Of a DNA stretch of 64,000 nt, positions 32,328 to 43,959 are shown one piece after another; within the stretch, counting starts at the first letter, position 1; every line of letters begins with the position of its first letter. Made by a program: the position numbers and the translations under genes. Origin of the DNA: Angiostrongylus vasorum (lineage: Eukaryota; Nematoda; Chromadorea; Rhabditida; Metastrongylidae); the NCBI GenBank assembly GCA_018806985.1, contig JADANN010000352.1, positions 930,001 through 994,000 of the forward strand. The letters run 5' to 3'. A model generated the notes under the pieces. That model had not been told where the DNA came from and did not search any database. It worked only from the letters and a program-made list of their open reading frames with translations.

Positions 32328-32421
32328 CAAGGCACAAAGAATACTCTATCAGTGGAAAAAAATATTATAGAACGCTCGCTTATTTCCGAACAATCTTATA
32401 AATATTTACAAAAAGCTATAA

Positions 32422-32686
32422 AAGGATAAAGCTCCTAGCGTTGACGAATGTCTGAGGGTGCGCCATGCATTCTACTTCCGTTTGAGGTGACTGAAGACAA
32501 ATCTGGCCTTTTAGACACGGTGGCCTGCTGATGTATGGAGTCAGTGCTGCTATATTTCCATACAAGTCTGGAAGCACTTTGCCGACCCCAGAGAGATGAA
32601 GGACTTCGTGATCCTGGGGCGCGGGAATCGATCCTATGAGTATTTCGGCGCGCCTCCAACCACTGCGCTACATGCGCACCCTTTAT
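32422..32686 (-). repeat. SINE family A copy, diverged
   Basis: ggataaagctcctagcg at the 3' end; the head complement is ggtgcgcatgtagcgcagtgg. Small deletions occur near 32480-32510. Confidence 0.75.
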
Positions 32687-32785
32687 GTATACCTATACTT
32701 CAAATTATCCATAGTAGCATTATTTCCCACTCAACCGTCATTTATTAGTTTATATCTAGCCCGTTTTCCAAGTTTTCAGTTTTCG

Positions 32786-32944
32786 ACTGACACTGTTGAC
32801 TTATCGTCACTAAAGCACTCTGCTGGCGTTTTTTTCGCTTTTGTCCTTCATCAGCACCCAACAACTTTTATCGGAACACCTATGGCATTGACCCGAAAGC
32901 ATCATTCTCGTTATCTGAAGAACAATTTACATGTCGTTCAATGT
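32786..32944 (+). CDS. possible coding exon ending in a repeat
   Basis: After acceptor ttttccaagttttcag the frame is open through FSTDTVDLSSLKHSAG and FIGTPMALTRKHHSRYLK until it enters a family-C fragment at 32945. A second acceptor (cttttgtccttcatcag) lies inside at about 32851. No donor was found, so either the exon end was replaced by the repeat or the frame is chance. Confidence 0.25.
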
Positions 32945-33000
32945 GATTATGCTGGGGCCCGCACAACCAGTGAAGACGGGCCGTTCAAGTATCAAGTAAC
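32945..33000 (-). repeat. repeat family C, 3' fragment
   Basis: tgattatgctggggcccgc to the family end ttcaagtatcaagta, about 55 bp only. Confidence 0.75.
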
Positions 33001-33370
33001 ATACATGTCAGCTATTGGACGACCTCTAAGTATAATTGTAAGAGTCGAAAAATACGAGGCGTGACGGAAGAAGTGAAGTGGATCCTTGGGGGCGAATTGA
33101 CTTCAAGGGCTGGGAACTTGCATAGTACCGTCAAACCAGTTTATCAGTTTCACAAATTCAAGCGTCAGAGCATACCTTGTTAATTCTCACCGTCATATCT
33201 GTCCACTGACATGATTTTTTTCAAATGACTTGCGAAATCGTTTAAATGAAAAGTGAAAAAGTGCATTCAAAATGAGATCAAGATGAAGAAAAAAACGACC
33301 TCGGCCTCTCGACGACGCATAACGTTAGGTTTATTGCGGTCAGAGTGACACCTGGTTTTCATCGCTTATG

Positions 33371-33620
33371 GATTTCCTCTTCCCAATGGTTTGCCGCTCT
33401 GTGAGATGTTCCTGGGTGTCGGGGTGCGATGTACAGCGGAGAATTCATTCTGATCCACTTCTGCGGCTGACGACCTGGGGGCCGATTATGGCGAAGCTGA
33501 CCTCCGGACTCTAGGGGTACTTCAATGGCTAGGAAAGCAAAAAATCTGAAAAATGGGAGTTCTGAAGGGGCTTGCAAAACCAGTGAGGACCGGCCATTCG
33601 AGTATCCAAGTAAGTATGGA
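33371..33620 (-). repeat. repeat family C copy, internally deleted
   Basis: Keeps gttcctgggtgtcggggtg at the left and gaccggccattcgagtatcc at the right, but lacks about 120 bp of the middle, including most of the shared frame. Confidence 0.75.
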
Positions 33621-33664
33621 TTCGCCGTTTTTTGAAACCGACAAGCTTTTCAGAAATAGAGCAC

Positions 33665-33785
33665 CTCGCAGGTCGTGGATATGATAGGACTGTAGAAAAG
33701 ACTTTATTCTATCGTTCTATTAGTATGAATGATGTTAACGATTTTATTTGCTGTATGCTGCTGTGGTCTATCATGCAAACAAACT
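33665..33785 (+). repeat. low-copy repeat E, copy 2
   Basis: Matches 24090-24210. Here the frame is open from an aagcttttcag acceptor (33653) through IEHLAGRGYDRTVEKT to a TAG at about 33865, a total of 70 codons. Confidence 0.4.
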
Positions 33786-33869
33786 GCGATCAATATTTGG
33801 AAATGTTTTCCCAATCATGGATTTCTATTTCAGTAATTTTTATACCCACGCATTTTGTAGGGTAGCTAT

Positions 33870-34500
33870 CGCTTATTGTAGCGACTAGAGTTGAAATAGT
33901 AGTCGATTAGTACTCTCAAATGCGTAAAACGGTTTTCTGTACATTTCTAAATTCAGGATAAAGCTATTCCCCCAACAACGCCCAACACAATATCCGTGTT
34001 CTACTGACTATCAGTGATATATTAAATTACAGGATAATGGTTCTGTCTGATGAAATAAATCACTTGAAAGAAAATGAAGCCTATTGGTGTCATATGGGTC
34101 ACTCATGCAAGACCATTATGACACTTATAGCTGCCAATTGTCGCGAGAGTGTTAAATAGATAAGCTAGTGCAGAGGTACTTTGGTTACTATGGAGGTACT
34201 TTCAACACACGTATTTAATTTACGAGCTTGAGCATTTGAAATGAAACGGTCGTTCGTTTTACGAATGGTGGCAAACTCAGTCCTTAGTGATATCTCAACA
34301 ATTTACTTGTCATAGACTCTTCTATCTCTTTTTTAAATTGAACGTCTTGTCGGATTGGTCAAATATGTTCTTTTAAGTCTGAAATTAGTCACTTTTTCCG
34401 TAAAGTTCCTCTATTATGTAGAATGCACTTTCTTACCAAGTTTTTATTTAGTATGATTAAAACTTTGCGTTTCACTCACCAGTGGAGTTGTTAGATGCAG
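33870..34500. other. no feature seen
   Basis: Unique AT-rich sequence. Confidence 0.45.
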
Positions 34501-34520
34501 CTTCCATGGGCCGGATTCAG

Positions 34521-34732
34521 CTACATGTTTCTTTCTTTCCCTCTCCCTTTTTTCACTTTTTTCTGTTTTCCTTTTAAGCATCGCTTTTCTGGGACTCGAA
34601 TTAGTTCCCATAGACATTCAACTCTTTTCATCACAGGATCCTTCAGATGTGTGATGACGCGGCAATTGACTCTGTCAGTTCTTTTTAAACCGTATATTCT
34701 CATGTGGCTTAGTGGTTCGAAAACGGCATAGT
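34521..34732 (-). CDS. possible coding exon, unknown basic protein
   Basis: A minus-strand frame of about 70 codons including EPLSHMRIYGLKRTDRVN, then CRVITHLKDPVMKRVECLWE and a lysine-rich end (KGKQKKVKKGRGKERN). It has an internal ATG complementary to 34701-34703. Codon use looks coding. The + strand there also has a faint tRNA-like word (agtggttcgaaaacgg), so repeat origin is not excluded. Confidence 0.3.
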
Positions 34733-34734
34733 TT

Positions 34735-35800
34735 TACTATTTCAGTACGAGTGTAGTTGTCCAATGTGAGAATGACAGTTGGAAATTCTTCGACTGTTCC
34801 TCTTTCGCTACTCTACTGAACGAATTTATCACTTCTCATTGATTCCACATCACGCCTTGTTTTGTTTTGTTTTTTTTTCGTCACAGATTCAGAAGTATTT
34901 TGAATAGCATTAGGAGCAGTTATGGGCACTGTTTGTGTTCCATGTGGACTTTGGGTGAAGCTCTTCTGTAGTCACGTAGGTTTCCCGATTTCTGTACTAA
35001 AGACTTCATTGCTTTGGTCATGTAGGGTTCACCTAAATTCGCTATTAAACCTATGTTACTGGGAGCTGTTTAATCAGTCAGAAAGCATAATGGAAAACCA
35101 CCAAAGAGATCTTCTAATTCTGGCAGGCTTGCACATAGAATAGATTCCCTGTTTCCGAAGCAACTAAAACGGAAGTAAAACAAAATTGAAATGACAGGTT
35201 TCTCCCTGCTTTCTTCCGATGACATATTTTGAAGACGAGCTTTATGTGGCATGAAATGCTATTCAGTAGATCCATCCTGTTCAGTAAATGTTCCATATTG
35301 TGCTCCTGCCTTGTTTCTGTTCTCAGTATCAACAGACAAATCCGGTCGTTGCTTCAATAGCCGTTAGCGTTGCCTGTTCAACGTTCCACTTTTTTTCGAT
35401 GAAATGAATGAGTGCAAGAAAATAACGGAAACAACCTCTCGAAGAGAATTCTTCTTTAAACTCTAATTTGAGGTGATACATTTTTTTCAGTGCACTTAAC
35501 AGGTAGCTTAGAGTTGTCAGTAACAAAATGACGATTCCGACTTATGAGCTACATACTATTCATTCTTCTCTATCAGCATTTCTAATAGGCATAGGATGTG
35601 AAGCAATCAACGTCGTTTGTTTCTCTTAACGAAGTGCGAAATATGTTGCTACTATCGAAAATCTCTGCACATGTAAAGGCGATGCAGTTGTTTAACCTGC
35701 TCCTTGTCGTACAGCCACTGAAAACGTGTGTTTCCTTCACAACGCACCCTCGAAAATGGTAAATGAAATCCTAAAAAAGTCTTCAAACCTTTATATAAAT
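34735..35800. other. no firm feature; two doubtful frames
   Basis: A minus frame at 35329-35526 (including FKEEFSSRGCFRYFLAL) is open and protein-like but has only a weak acceptor. On +, a strong acceptor (ttttttcgtcacag, ending 34886) starts 27 codons ending TAG. Neither can be linked to other exons. Confidence 0.3.
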
Positions 35801-35804
35801 AATA

Positions 35805-36140
35805 GGGCGCGTAACACAATGACAGTGATACTATCCAGTACGGGTAAGACGTTGGTACGACTCCGCATTAGGCTAACCAAGCCTCCGATTTCCTACGGTT
35901 TCGAGAAGTTGCCACCTTTTCTGAGCTCATTTCGCTTCCTCAAATTCATGAGCGACTGCTCGTGACGCTGATCTGGGAACTCCCTACTCCGGCTATCATA
36001 GGACTAGGGAGAACCGACTCCACTAGCATTCAGAGACATTCATAGAAAAGACTAAAATCCTCAAACAGATTCTGAATCCTAACGCAAACCCCAAAACTTT
36101 CTTAGATGACGAATACGATGGAACGAATCGAATCCAGGGA
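35805..36140 (+). repeat. SINE family D copy
   Basis: The head agggcgcgtaacacaatgac is tRNA-like. cattcagagacattcatag and the following 70 bp are the 3' part. It includes a short hydrophobic frame that is not a gene. Confidence 0.6.
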
Positions 36141-36149
36141 GTGGTGAAG

Positions 36150-36890
36150 CCGTAAAATACTCGATCTCAGATCGTGTAAAATGAAAAAGTACTGAAACGC
36201 TTGTCTGCTCTAATAAGCCAGTAATGTCCTTAGTATCGAAAAAATTACTCGTAGTTGTCTCGAATAATCGAATGAGTGATTGAATTGATTTACTTTTTTT
36301 CTGCTTCAAAACAACTGAATGGATGACGAATAAAGATATTCGGGTAACTGACTTCGACTAATTTAAGATAGGTTGAAGGTTAACAGGAAGCAATCGATAT
36401 AAAAAAAACTGGTCATATGAAAAAGTACGAAGGAAAATGTAAGTCCCAACAGCTTGGTAGCAGACAGTGAGTGCCCGACTATTAAGCGCTTAGCAGAAAG
36501 TATGAGTTGAACCAAACCCACGAGTAATAACATCTGAAAGGTTTTTAATAACGGCAAGTCTAAATAAAAAATAGCAGTTATCTATGAGCAGAATCGGATT
36601 CAAATGTTAATGTGAAACTAAGTAGGGAAATACGCTTTGAGTAAACTGCACGAACATCGATAAGGTTAACTAAGCTAATTAAGTGTCCACTGGCCTACTT
36701 GCTCATCATGAAAAGATCCCATTTTCGACAGGCTTGCAGCAGGCACAGAAGAACGAAGAATACCAGACATTATGTCGGATGGTTAAACCGCTTTAGATTT
36801 TGGAAAACTTTGCTTTTTAAACAGCACACGAGCTTAGTGAAACGAGCAGAAACTGAATAATAATGACAATTAGGAAGAAAAAAAATAAAT
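36150..36890. other. no feature seen
   Basis: Unique AT-rich sequence. Confidence 0.45.
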
Positions 36891-36897
36891 AGTTCAG

Positions 36898-36965
36898 AGT
36901 TTATCACTCTTTCGGGGACATGCCATGTATTCGGCTCCAGTCATAGCATTGTAGATGCTCTGAAC
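36898..36965 (-). repeat. SINE family A 3' fragment
   Basis: Only the 3' third (atgccatgtattcggctcc) remains, next to the fold-back SINE B insertion. Confidence 0.5.
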
Positions 36966-36984
36966 GCCTAATTAACCTATAACA

Positions 36985-37507
36985 ATTTTTTTTCACTTAT
37001 TATTTACCGCCTACTTTTTTTTAACGGCAGGGTATGCATTGCAAAATATAACTTTAATGATGCTGAGATATTTGCAAAACTCCGGACCGCAGGTGTCTAC
37101 GGTGGGAACGAACGCGCTATTGTCCTCTCCGGGGAGTAGCGCGCTCACCACCACACCATGCGGGTCCTTTTTTTCGCCTGTCTCTCAGCTAGTTCTATTG
37201 ATCTTTTGCCAACAGTAATCACCCGTCAGCAGTAGTAGGCAATAAATAATAAGTTAAAAATTGTGATTATAACTGCAGCCTCAGCTTAACTGTGTTCGTT
37301 GCCGATTTGGGCCCCCCAGATCAATCCCGCTGACGGGTGATTGCTGATGGCAAAAGATCAGTAGAACTAGCTGAGAGATAGGCGAAACGAAGGACCTGCA
37401 TGGTGTGGTGGTGAGCGCGCTACTCCCCGGAAAGAACAATAGCGCGTTCGTTCCCCATCGCAGACACCTGCGGTCCGAGTTTTTGCAAATATCTCAGCAA
37501 CATTAAA
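36985..37507 (-). repeat. SINE family B inverted dimer with perfect 14-bp target-site duplication
   Basis: Two family-B copies lie head to head: one on the minus strand with its 3' end at left (36985-37240), one on + (about 37300-37507). The pair is flanked by ATTAACCTATAACA at 36971-36984 and again at 37508-37521. The duplication encloses both, so they were inserted as one unit. An internal 3' end (gtaggcaataaataataag, about 37229) precedes the + copy, so the unit is a composite rather than a simple palindrome. Confidence 0.85.
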
Positions 37508-37554
37508 ATTAACCTATAACAGTCAGTTCTAACAGCGCACTGGTGTACAAGCTC

Positions 37555-37690
37555 CAAATTTTTATCCTGCCGGATAAGTCTGGTAGCAATTTACTCGAAC
37601 CCAGAGAAACGACGAGCTTGGTTTTCCCTCGGCGCGTAATCGAACCGGGGACCCTCACCGTTTGATTTGAATATTCCACAGCTCCCATTA
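37555..37690 (-). repeat. tRNA-derived SINE head, family D-like
   Basis: The minus strand has ccccggttcgattacgcg (B box) and ccagacttatccggcagg (central block). Confidence 0.5.
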
Positions 37691-37799
37691 GTTTTTCAAA
37701 TGTTCTAACTCTTTGTAAAACAATGAAAATAGCTTCTTTTACATGACTCATCTTTCAAATCTACTGTGTGGACCTCTCATATCTTGCATTTAGTTCGTT

Positions 37800-38105
37800 T
37801 GCTCGCATCCACCATCCACGTGGGTCTTTCTAATTTTTACTTGTGAGTTGAGCTGCTGCTTGAGGTTTTTTCTTTCATCATGGATGTCGCTGAATGCTGT
37901 ACGAGTCGATCCATCCTGAAGTACTGAGATAACCGGGCCATAGCGTTCCCACTTGGATTGCAAAGAGTGAAGTTTTTCCCAGACAACTTTGGTACCAATT
38001 TCTCAACTCCGGAGGGATATCAGGTTCGGTGAGCTCGATGCAGAATTGAGCCAGCACAGTGCTCGTGATGATCAGCATCGTTACCACTACGTTAACCGCC
38101 TCTGG
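37800..38105 (-). repeat. SINE family D copy, full length
   Basis: The cleanest copy. The minus-strand head is agaggcggttaacgtagtgg with a B-box region gctggctcaattctg. Then come the central block (tatccctccggag...ttggtaccaaagttgtctggg) and the 3' part (attcagcgacatccatgatg). Confidence 0.75.
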
Positions 38106-38481
38106 GTAGAAAAATTGAGAAAAAAGTATCTCCACGTAGGATATTCGTTCATCAACTCCACATTAAAAACTGTTCTTCTATACCGTTAAGGGCAAAAAGA
38201 AAACAAACCGGACGATTATGTCTGTTATTTGTCGTGTCAACTGACACAAAGCGCATGTCATTCAAGCTAGAACTCGATTTCTTCATCACGAAGGGCTAAA
38301 AATATTTGCCTATTCGTCCTCCCGTTTGCCAATCGGGCGAATTGAGTTCATCTAACAACTTTGTTGTTGTCGCAAAAGGTTTTTTACTCGAGTAAATAAG
38401 CTATCAGTAATGTTGAACGTTCACCTGAAACGGCTCTATGTGCTTTCTTTACGAAGACGAATCATATACGTCTAATTTCAG

Positions 38482-38668
38482 TTTCCAAATTTTTTTGAAG
38501 CGTGGTAGAATCGCAATCTCTTTTCTTTTGGATTACAAAAAACGAGGCGATAGCGTTGATGCAGCCGTTAATCCTCCTCCCAATCATTTGGCTACCATTC
38601 CTCGCTTTCATTTTCTTTCTTGTAGTTTAAAAAATCTTAATATCGACAATACATGGAGTTTTGAGTAG
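38482..38668 (+). CDS. possible terminal exon, unknown product
   Basis: Acceptor atacgtctaatttcag, entry phase 2, then 61 codons (FLLDYKKRGDSVDAAVNPPP, then NHLATIPRFHFLSC) to TAG at 38666-38668. The composition is protein-like. No linked upstream exon. Confidence 0.3.
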
Positions 38669-38796
38669 ATGATGGATTCGCAGAGAGTTTCTCGTTTCTA
38701 TATCTTTGTAAAAACCTTTTCACCAAGTCAATATTGATCCATTTCGATCAAAATCAGACAGGTGTCTGCAAAAAATTTTGTAGGTGTTATAATGGA

Positions 38797-39080
38797 TAAC
38801 AGGATACAGCTCTCGCGTTGATCAATCCCTGTGAGATGCACCATGCATTCGACTTCATCAAACATCGTTGGAGGTGATTGAATGCAGATCTGGCCTTCAC
38901 AATGACTCGCAGTGGCGTACCGATGTATCGAGCCAGTGCTGCTATCCTCCCAGACAAGTCTGACAGCAATTTGGCGACACCGAAGGGTTGGAAGGCTTGA
39001 TGGGCCATGGGTGCGGGGGTCAATTCCACGTGTGTATTGAAGGGCGCCTGCGACCACTACGCCACACGCGCCCCATAAGT
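38797..39080 (-). repeat. SINE family A copy
   Basis: Head complement ggggcgcgtgtggcgtagtgg; tail ggataacaggatacagctc. The minus-strand frames across it are artefacts. Confidence 0.85.
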
Positions 39081-39369
39081 GTTATAAAGCTTAGTATTAC
39101 GCCTACCAGAAATAGAATTTGTTTCAGAAAAATTTATTATCGACACAAAAAAAGCTAAGATAAAGCTGAGAAATGAAAAGTTAATTTTATGTATTTTTCA
39201 CTTTCACTTCACGAATATTACTAGTTTTCCTTAACATCTATTTTTCACATCTTTTCTACGTCTCATGCCTCCCCTGCACCATTCGAAATGGCTATGTAAA
39301 CGAGAAAAAACCGGGCAGCACTTGCATAGCCGTTCAACTTTATTAAGTAATTTAATAAACTTGAGACTT

Positions 39370-39746
39370 CACACTTGAATGGCCCGCCTTCACTGGTTGT
39401 GTGGGCCCCAGCATAATCTCCATTTTTCGGAGATTTGCTGGTTAAGCCATTGTGGTTCCCTGGAACCCCGAAGTCAGCCTGGCCAAAAATCTGCCCCCAG
39501 GTCTTCACCACCACAGTTCGTCGCCGCCCATTGTGGATCAGAGGGAGATTTGCCATCATGCGACTTTGATACCAGGACGGTGGTGGATCTTGGTATTGAT
39601 TTACTCTTAGCTAGGCTTCCTGATGGAAACGCCGGAGTCCTTCTCAGCTTGGGTGACCCTGCCAGGGGATAAATCCCTGCTGTACATTGCAAACTGACGC
39701 CCAGGAACACCTCCCAGCCACGATGAGGCGGTAAACCCTTGCGAGG
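39370..39746 (+). repeat. repeat family C copy
   Basis: Full-length, with the shared frame open for 97 codons (39379-39672), including CGSEGDLPSCDFDTRT and LARLPDGNAG. Confidence 0.9.
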
Positions 39747-39904
39747 AATTTAATATAAATGAATTCTATTAGTTATTATATGCATCATTGAACATACGAA
39801 CAGACAATCAACAATTCATAATTCGCTCTACTATGAGTTTTCAGAGAACGTATGTAATTAGATATTATTTGCATTCGTTGCAATACTTTTTAACATTTAT
39901 AACA

Positions 39905-40080
39905 TAACGTAGACACATAGCAGCGTTAGCTAGAAAACTAGCTGAGATAAACGCAGAGCGGGGGCCTCCGCGGTGTAGTGTGTTACGCGCGAGCCCCGGA
40001 AAGGGAAATCGTGGTTCAGTCTGCACTGGGTCCATGTTTTGCGAATAACTCAGCATTGTTGTGGATATATAACATAGTTA
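39905..40080 (+). repeat. SINE family B variant, tRNA-like head
   Basis: tccgcggtgtagtgtgttac, gccccggaaagggaaatcg and gtggttcagtctgcactg form an A-box, arm and B-box layout. The 3' part (cagcattgttgtggatat) matches the variant body at 60.7 kb. Confidence 0.55.
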
Positions 40081-40089
40081 CATTTGAAG

Positions 40090-41215
40090 AACTGTTTACT
40101 TTTTTTCTTCTGTTGAGAACAAAATCCGCCCATTTCCTTCTTTTTAGATGGTTTTTGGTTGGCTACAAAATTTTACAATTTTTGACCAATCTCCGGAACT
40201 CAGCATCCATTGTCTCTCAACAGACATTCTCGACGTTACTTGTTATTTCTAACATTTTTGCGTCAATTTATCAAAAAAATCTCGGCGGAGATTGTCTTAT
40301 TCATGAGAATAGGTGAGACATTTTCATTTCGATCGTTCATTCGTTTACTTGAATAACTGAGGATTATTCCTGAGAGAAATTATATGGGCTAATTCTAAAG
40401 GTAAGATTCATTTTAGAATCATTGTTTCGTCTTCTTCTTGAACCCTGCGAGACGCGTCTTCCTTTAATTTCCTCTGGAGAAGGTAGAAGAGCCGAAGAGA
40501 CAGGAAGAGGGAAGGGAGAGGAAACGAGAGCGATGGAGAGGGAGAGAGAGTATTGAATGGAATAGCCAATGCTGTCGAGGCGATGAAAGAAGAGGAATGA
40601 ACGAAATGAAGCTCGTCTAGAATCGAATGACTGAAAGAGAATGAATTAACCTATGTTGAGATCTTTATATAGCTTATAGCTTTCGGATAAGACAATATTG
40701 TTTTATCACACTATTTGTGGGAAGGCTATTAACAGTGATGATATAGAAGTCAACATAAAGGATTTTCTCTACGATGTGTAAGGTAGTCTCTGTGGAACGT
40801 TCTGGTGAACGCTCTTACGAGAAATATTTTTCCTCTCGTTCATTACTGAATACACCACTTTACTAATCGCTTTTTTTCTTCTACGACCGGTTGTCGATTT
40901 TTTTTCAGCAAACTTCATCTGCTATCCTTAGGGAATTCACTTGGACATAACCAAGCCTCTATTTTTTTGATGAGTTGTACCCTGAACTCAAAGAGACCGT
41001 GGTGGTTTTTTCTTTTCTGGCACAGCCCTTGACGAAAGCAAAATTGGACGGACATTAAACCACTTCGCGAATCTTTCATTAAATATTTAATTGAAGATTC
41101 TACTGAAAAAGTAAAAAGATATTGAAGAAAAAAGTAGCTGCTACGTATTTTTTGAATCACCCACATCCATTTTACGAGCTGTGTGGATTCTTCTCATTAT
41201 TGAGCCGTTCTTTTT
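40090..41215. other. unique sequence with polypurine tract
   Basis: A purine-rich run at about 40475-40550. An acceptor (ttgtcgattttttttcag) at 40908 is followed by 13 codons and TAA, too short to rely on. Confidence 0.4.
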
Positions 41216-41220
41216 CCCAG

Positions 41221-43163
41221 TTTTCCTCCCAAATGCTAAATGAAAATCCTTGCTATATAAGTGTTAAGCTGCTATGTATGGAGCTTTCTGTTTTAAGCTT
41301 GTTTGGTGAGTTTATTCTTCAGCAAAATTAGTAAAAGGGGTGGACATGAAAGAATAATACTGAGTGTTTTTCTTAACAACTAGATGGTGATCAGGTGTCT
41401 AATTTAGCCGATTTCATTAGTGATAACGGTATTGCTAGAGGATTCCTAAAAAAGGAAGAGTGGAGGAAGACCCTACAATCATCCTTGAAAAGTTCTAAAA
41501 CCGCTTTGAAATGAAGCAATCCTTCTGATACAAGCGATGCTGACGGCTTCATTGAGATTTTCTTGCGGGCCAGGCAAATTCCTCCAAATTTTTTGGTATA
41601 GATGGAAGATCTCCGCAATTCTTAAAAAATATCTAAAGCATAACACTCGAGATGCATTGAATACAATGCATTGTGGAGTGAAGATAGTTCGCTTTGAACT
41701 TTAAACCAACGTGTTTTTGACCACGGTGGACTTCCTTATTTGCAATGAATTCGTTAGAATTTACAATTCTTTGCCTACAGAGTTAAAGTTAACGTTCTTT
41801 TTCACAAATGAGATTCCGATTTTCCAAAACCATTTTGTGTGCTTTTTTATGGTCGAAGCTCGGATTTCGGAAATGAAATCTGAGCAAGCGAAATTTTGTC
41901 CAATAGAGCACAATGTTTCCCAGAACTCGTCGCTGGCAGGGTTTCGTAAAATCTGGAAAACACAAGTTTCGTCGTGGTTTCAGTTGGAAATTTTAATTCT
42001 AACCAACTTTGCCATCCAAGTAACCGCATAGGAAGAACAGTTACTTTTAGTTACATAATTCAAAGACTTTTCTATTAACTAATTACGTTTTCAACTTCTC
42101 CTGTATTCTAGTGATCGAAAAATCATCAGTACTTTGCGAAGAACCCAGCTTCTAGTCCTATGTGTTAATGTCCTAGGTTATTACGGTTGTTGGTGTTATA
42201 ATATCAAGCGATTTTTGCACTTTTTTTTCGTTTCTGTTAAAAATGTCTTCTCTGACCTCATATTCGTGACGTTTAACTTTTTCGCATTCAATGAATGATA
42301 GTTCAAAAGCAAGGGCATGTTGGGGATACGGTACTATGCTGTACCACTACTTGGGCTACTGTTGCCGTAAGGTCGATGATGTTGTTGATTTTAGCATGAA
42401 CACACTTTCCTTATGCCATTCGTTGTAGGCTGGATTCTGAAAAATTTCACAGAGCTGTGACTAGTCGTCCGTGAAATCGTTACACTTTTTTCGTGGCAAT
42501 ACACCTTCGGCAACATTCGCATAATTTGCGTCCAGCTTTATTGGAACGCCACCATTTGTTCTGTCCAGTAAAACTTTATATTCGAGTTTCCAATCACTAG
42601 GCTATAAAGCACTGCTAGTTCTTCATACAATGAAAAAGCAATTGATGCCCAAAACCACTTCGTGTTCCCGACATTTGGGAATATCCAATGGATTTATGAT
42701 AAGACGAAATCTTCATGGAATCAGTTCGGAGTCTCTTGTGCCTTCGGTATCTACCACATTCCACCTTCATCTAATCTATCGAGGGAAAGCAACGAATAAC
42801 TTCTTAATAATAAAATAAAGGAACGACGTGCACAGTAGCTATTCTTATTTGTGAGGCTCAACAAGAATATGGGAAATTGGCTCTTCGAGACGTTGAAGCT
42901 GGCTATTATCTATTTTCTTAGCGTTAGCTCTCTAAACGTCGCCAAGCATTTTTTTCTGGCTTTTTTGGGCTTTGACAGCTGGCAACGAGTGTTACTACCT
43001 ACCAATAGATTCCGTTATAAGTTTTGGAATTTTTATGACGACTACATATTCACGGACTTTTTGGGGATCGAAGTGCAAAGAGATCGTATTATTTACCCTT
43101 CACTACTACTCACTGAATCTTTTCAAAAGGTTCTTCTTCGTTCCTTGTATCTCTAAAACAAAT
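41221..43163 (+). CDS. possible two-exon gene piece, unknown product
   Basis: Exon 41221-41305 (acceptor gttctttttcccag, donor gtgagttt) enters in phase 0 and exits in phase 1: FSSQMLNENPCYISVKLLC... Exon 42979-43163 (acceptor ttttgggctttgacag, donor gtaagtgag) enters in phase 1 and exits in phase 0: GNECYYLPIDSVISFGIF, then TYSRTFWGSKCKEI, then NLFKRFFFVPCISKTN. The second exon is 185 bp and open between two good sites, with four cysteines. No domain is recognised. A rival frame (42851-43156) is also open, which lowers confidence. The intron contains frames at 41711-42031 (+) and 41391-41618 (-) that I cannot confirm. Confidence 0.35.
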
Positions 43164-43549
43164 GTAAGTGAGTCTTCTTAACATATGCCAGCTTCATATT
43201 TTACATCTAAAAAGCCTCGAATCTCATCATTCAGCTGATTTTCATCATAGACAGCCATGCTTTATAAGTAAAAAGTGACCAGTTGTAACGACTGTCATAC
43301 ATTTTTCAAGCTTTTATTGATATTTATCAAACTTGATTTACCTCTATGGAACTGGTTTAGCAGAGTCATTAAAAAAATCTATGCTATACACATGGTCACT
43401 GGTTCAGTTTTGCTGTCCTGCTGAGTTTTCCACCTCTGTGGTTCTGCGAATGGAGTGTCATGCATGTCCCATCCCCGCAGATTGACCGACGCTGAATACT
43501 GTACACTCATACGACTTATTCTGCCATTATGCTATGGATATATTTTAAG

Positions 43550-43615
43550 CATATATTATTCGGGACCTAAACATGGTTACGTTTGTTGTAATGAAGACAA
43601 CGATGACAGTAAACG
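43550..43615 (+). CDS. possible internal exon, cysteine-containing
   Basis: Acceptor ggatatattttaag (weak), donor gtaagccc (good). 66 bp, entry and exit phase 2, giving IYYSGPKHGYVCCNEDNDDSK. It may belong with the exons at 41.2-43.2 kb, but the phases need a further exon. Confidence 0.3.
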
Positions 43616-43694
43616 GTAAGCCCTGGACGCTAAGCTCATCACTCGTTATTCAGGTTTTTATCGTCCGAGTTAGAACACGTTTTCGGTGCATATT

Positions 43695-43925
43695 ATCACG
43701 TTCGGCACATCAATCATGGTCAAAACGACGTGCCTCCAGAGGTTGATTAGGCCAGCCACGTGTTGAGTACACCAAGTACACCCTGCTGAGCTCACCAAGG
43801 TTTCCATCCTTCCCGGATCGGCAGATTGGTATCCTACACGTCTGTGAATATAGCAACACTGAGTTAATACATCGGTAGGTCGTCATAAGTTACTGTGTAG
43901 GCCAAACATGCATTCAATGGCTTAT
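43695..43925 (+). repeat. SINE family A copy, diverged
   Basis: The central block (cttcccggatcggcagattgg) and atacatcggtaggtcgtc are clear; the head is decayed. Confidence 0.6.
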
Positions 43926-43959
43926 ACGTTGTCTGGGAAAAAGTTCACTCTTTGCCATC

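Noticed and set aside
32636..33064. 142-codon + ORF as one gene
   Set aside because: It is a composite of SINE head, a possible exon and a family-C fragment; only the middle part is listed, with low confidence.
42851..43156. 101-codon + ORF
   Set aside because: Overlaps the spliced candidate 42979-43163 in another frame; the spliced frame has both acceptor and donor, this one has neither.
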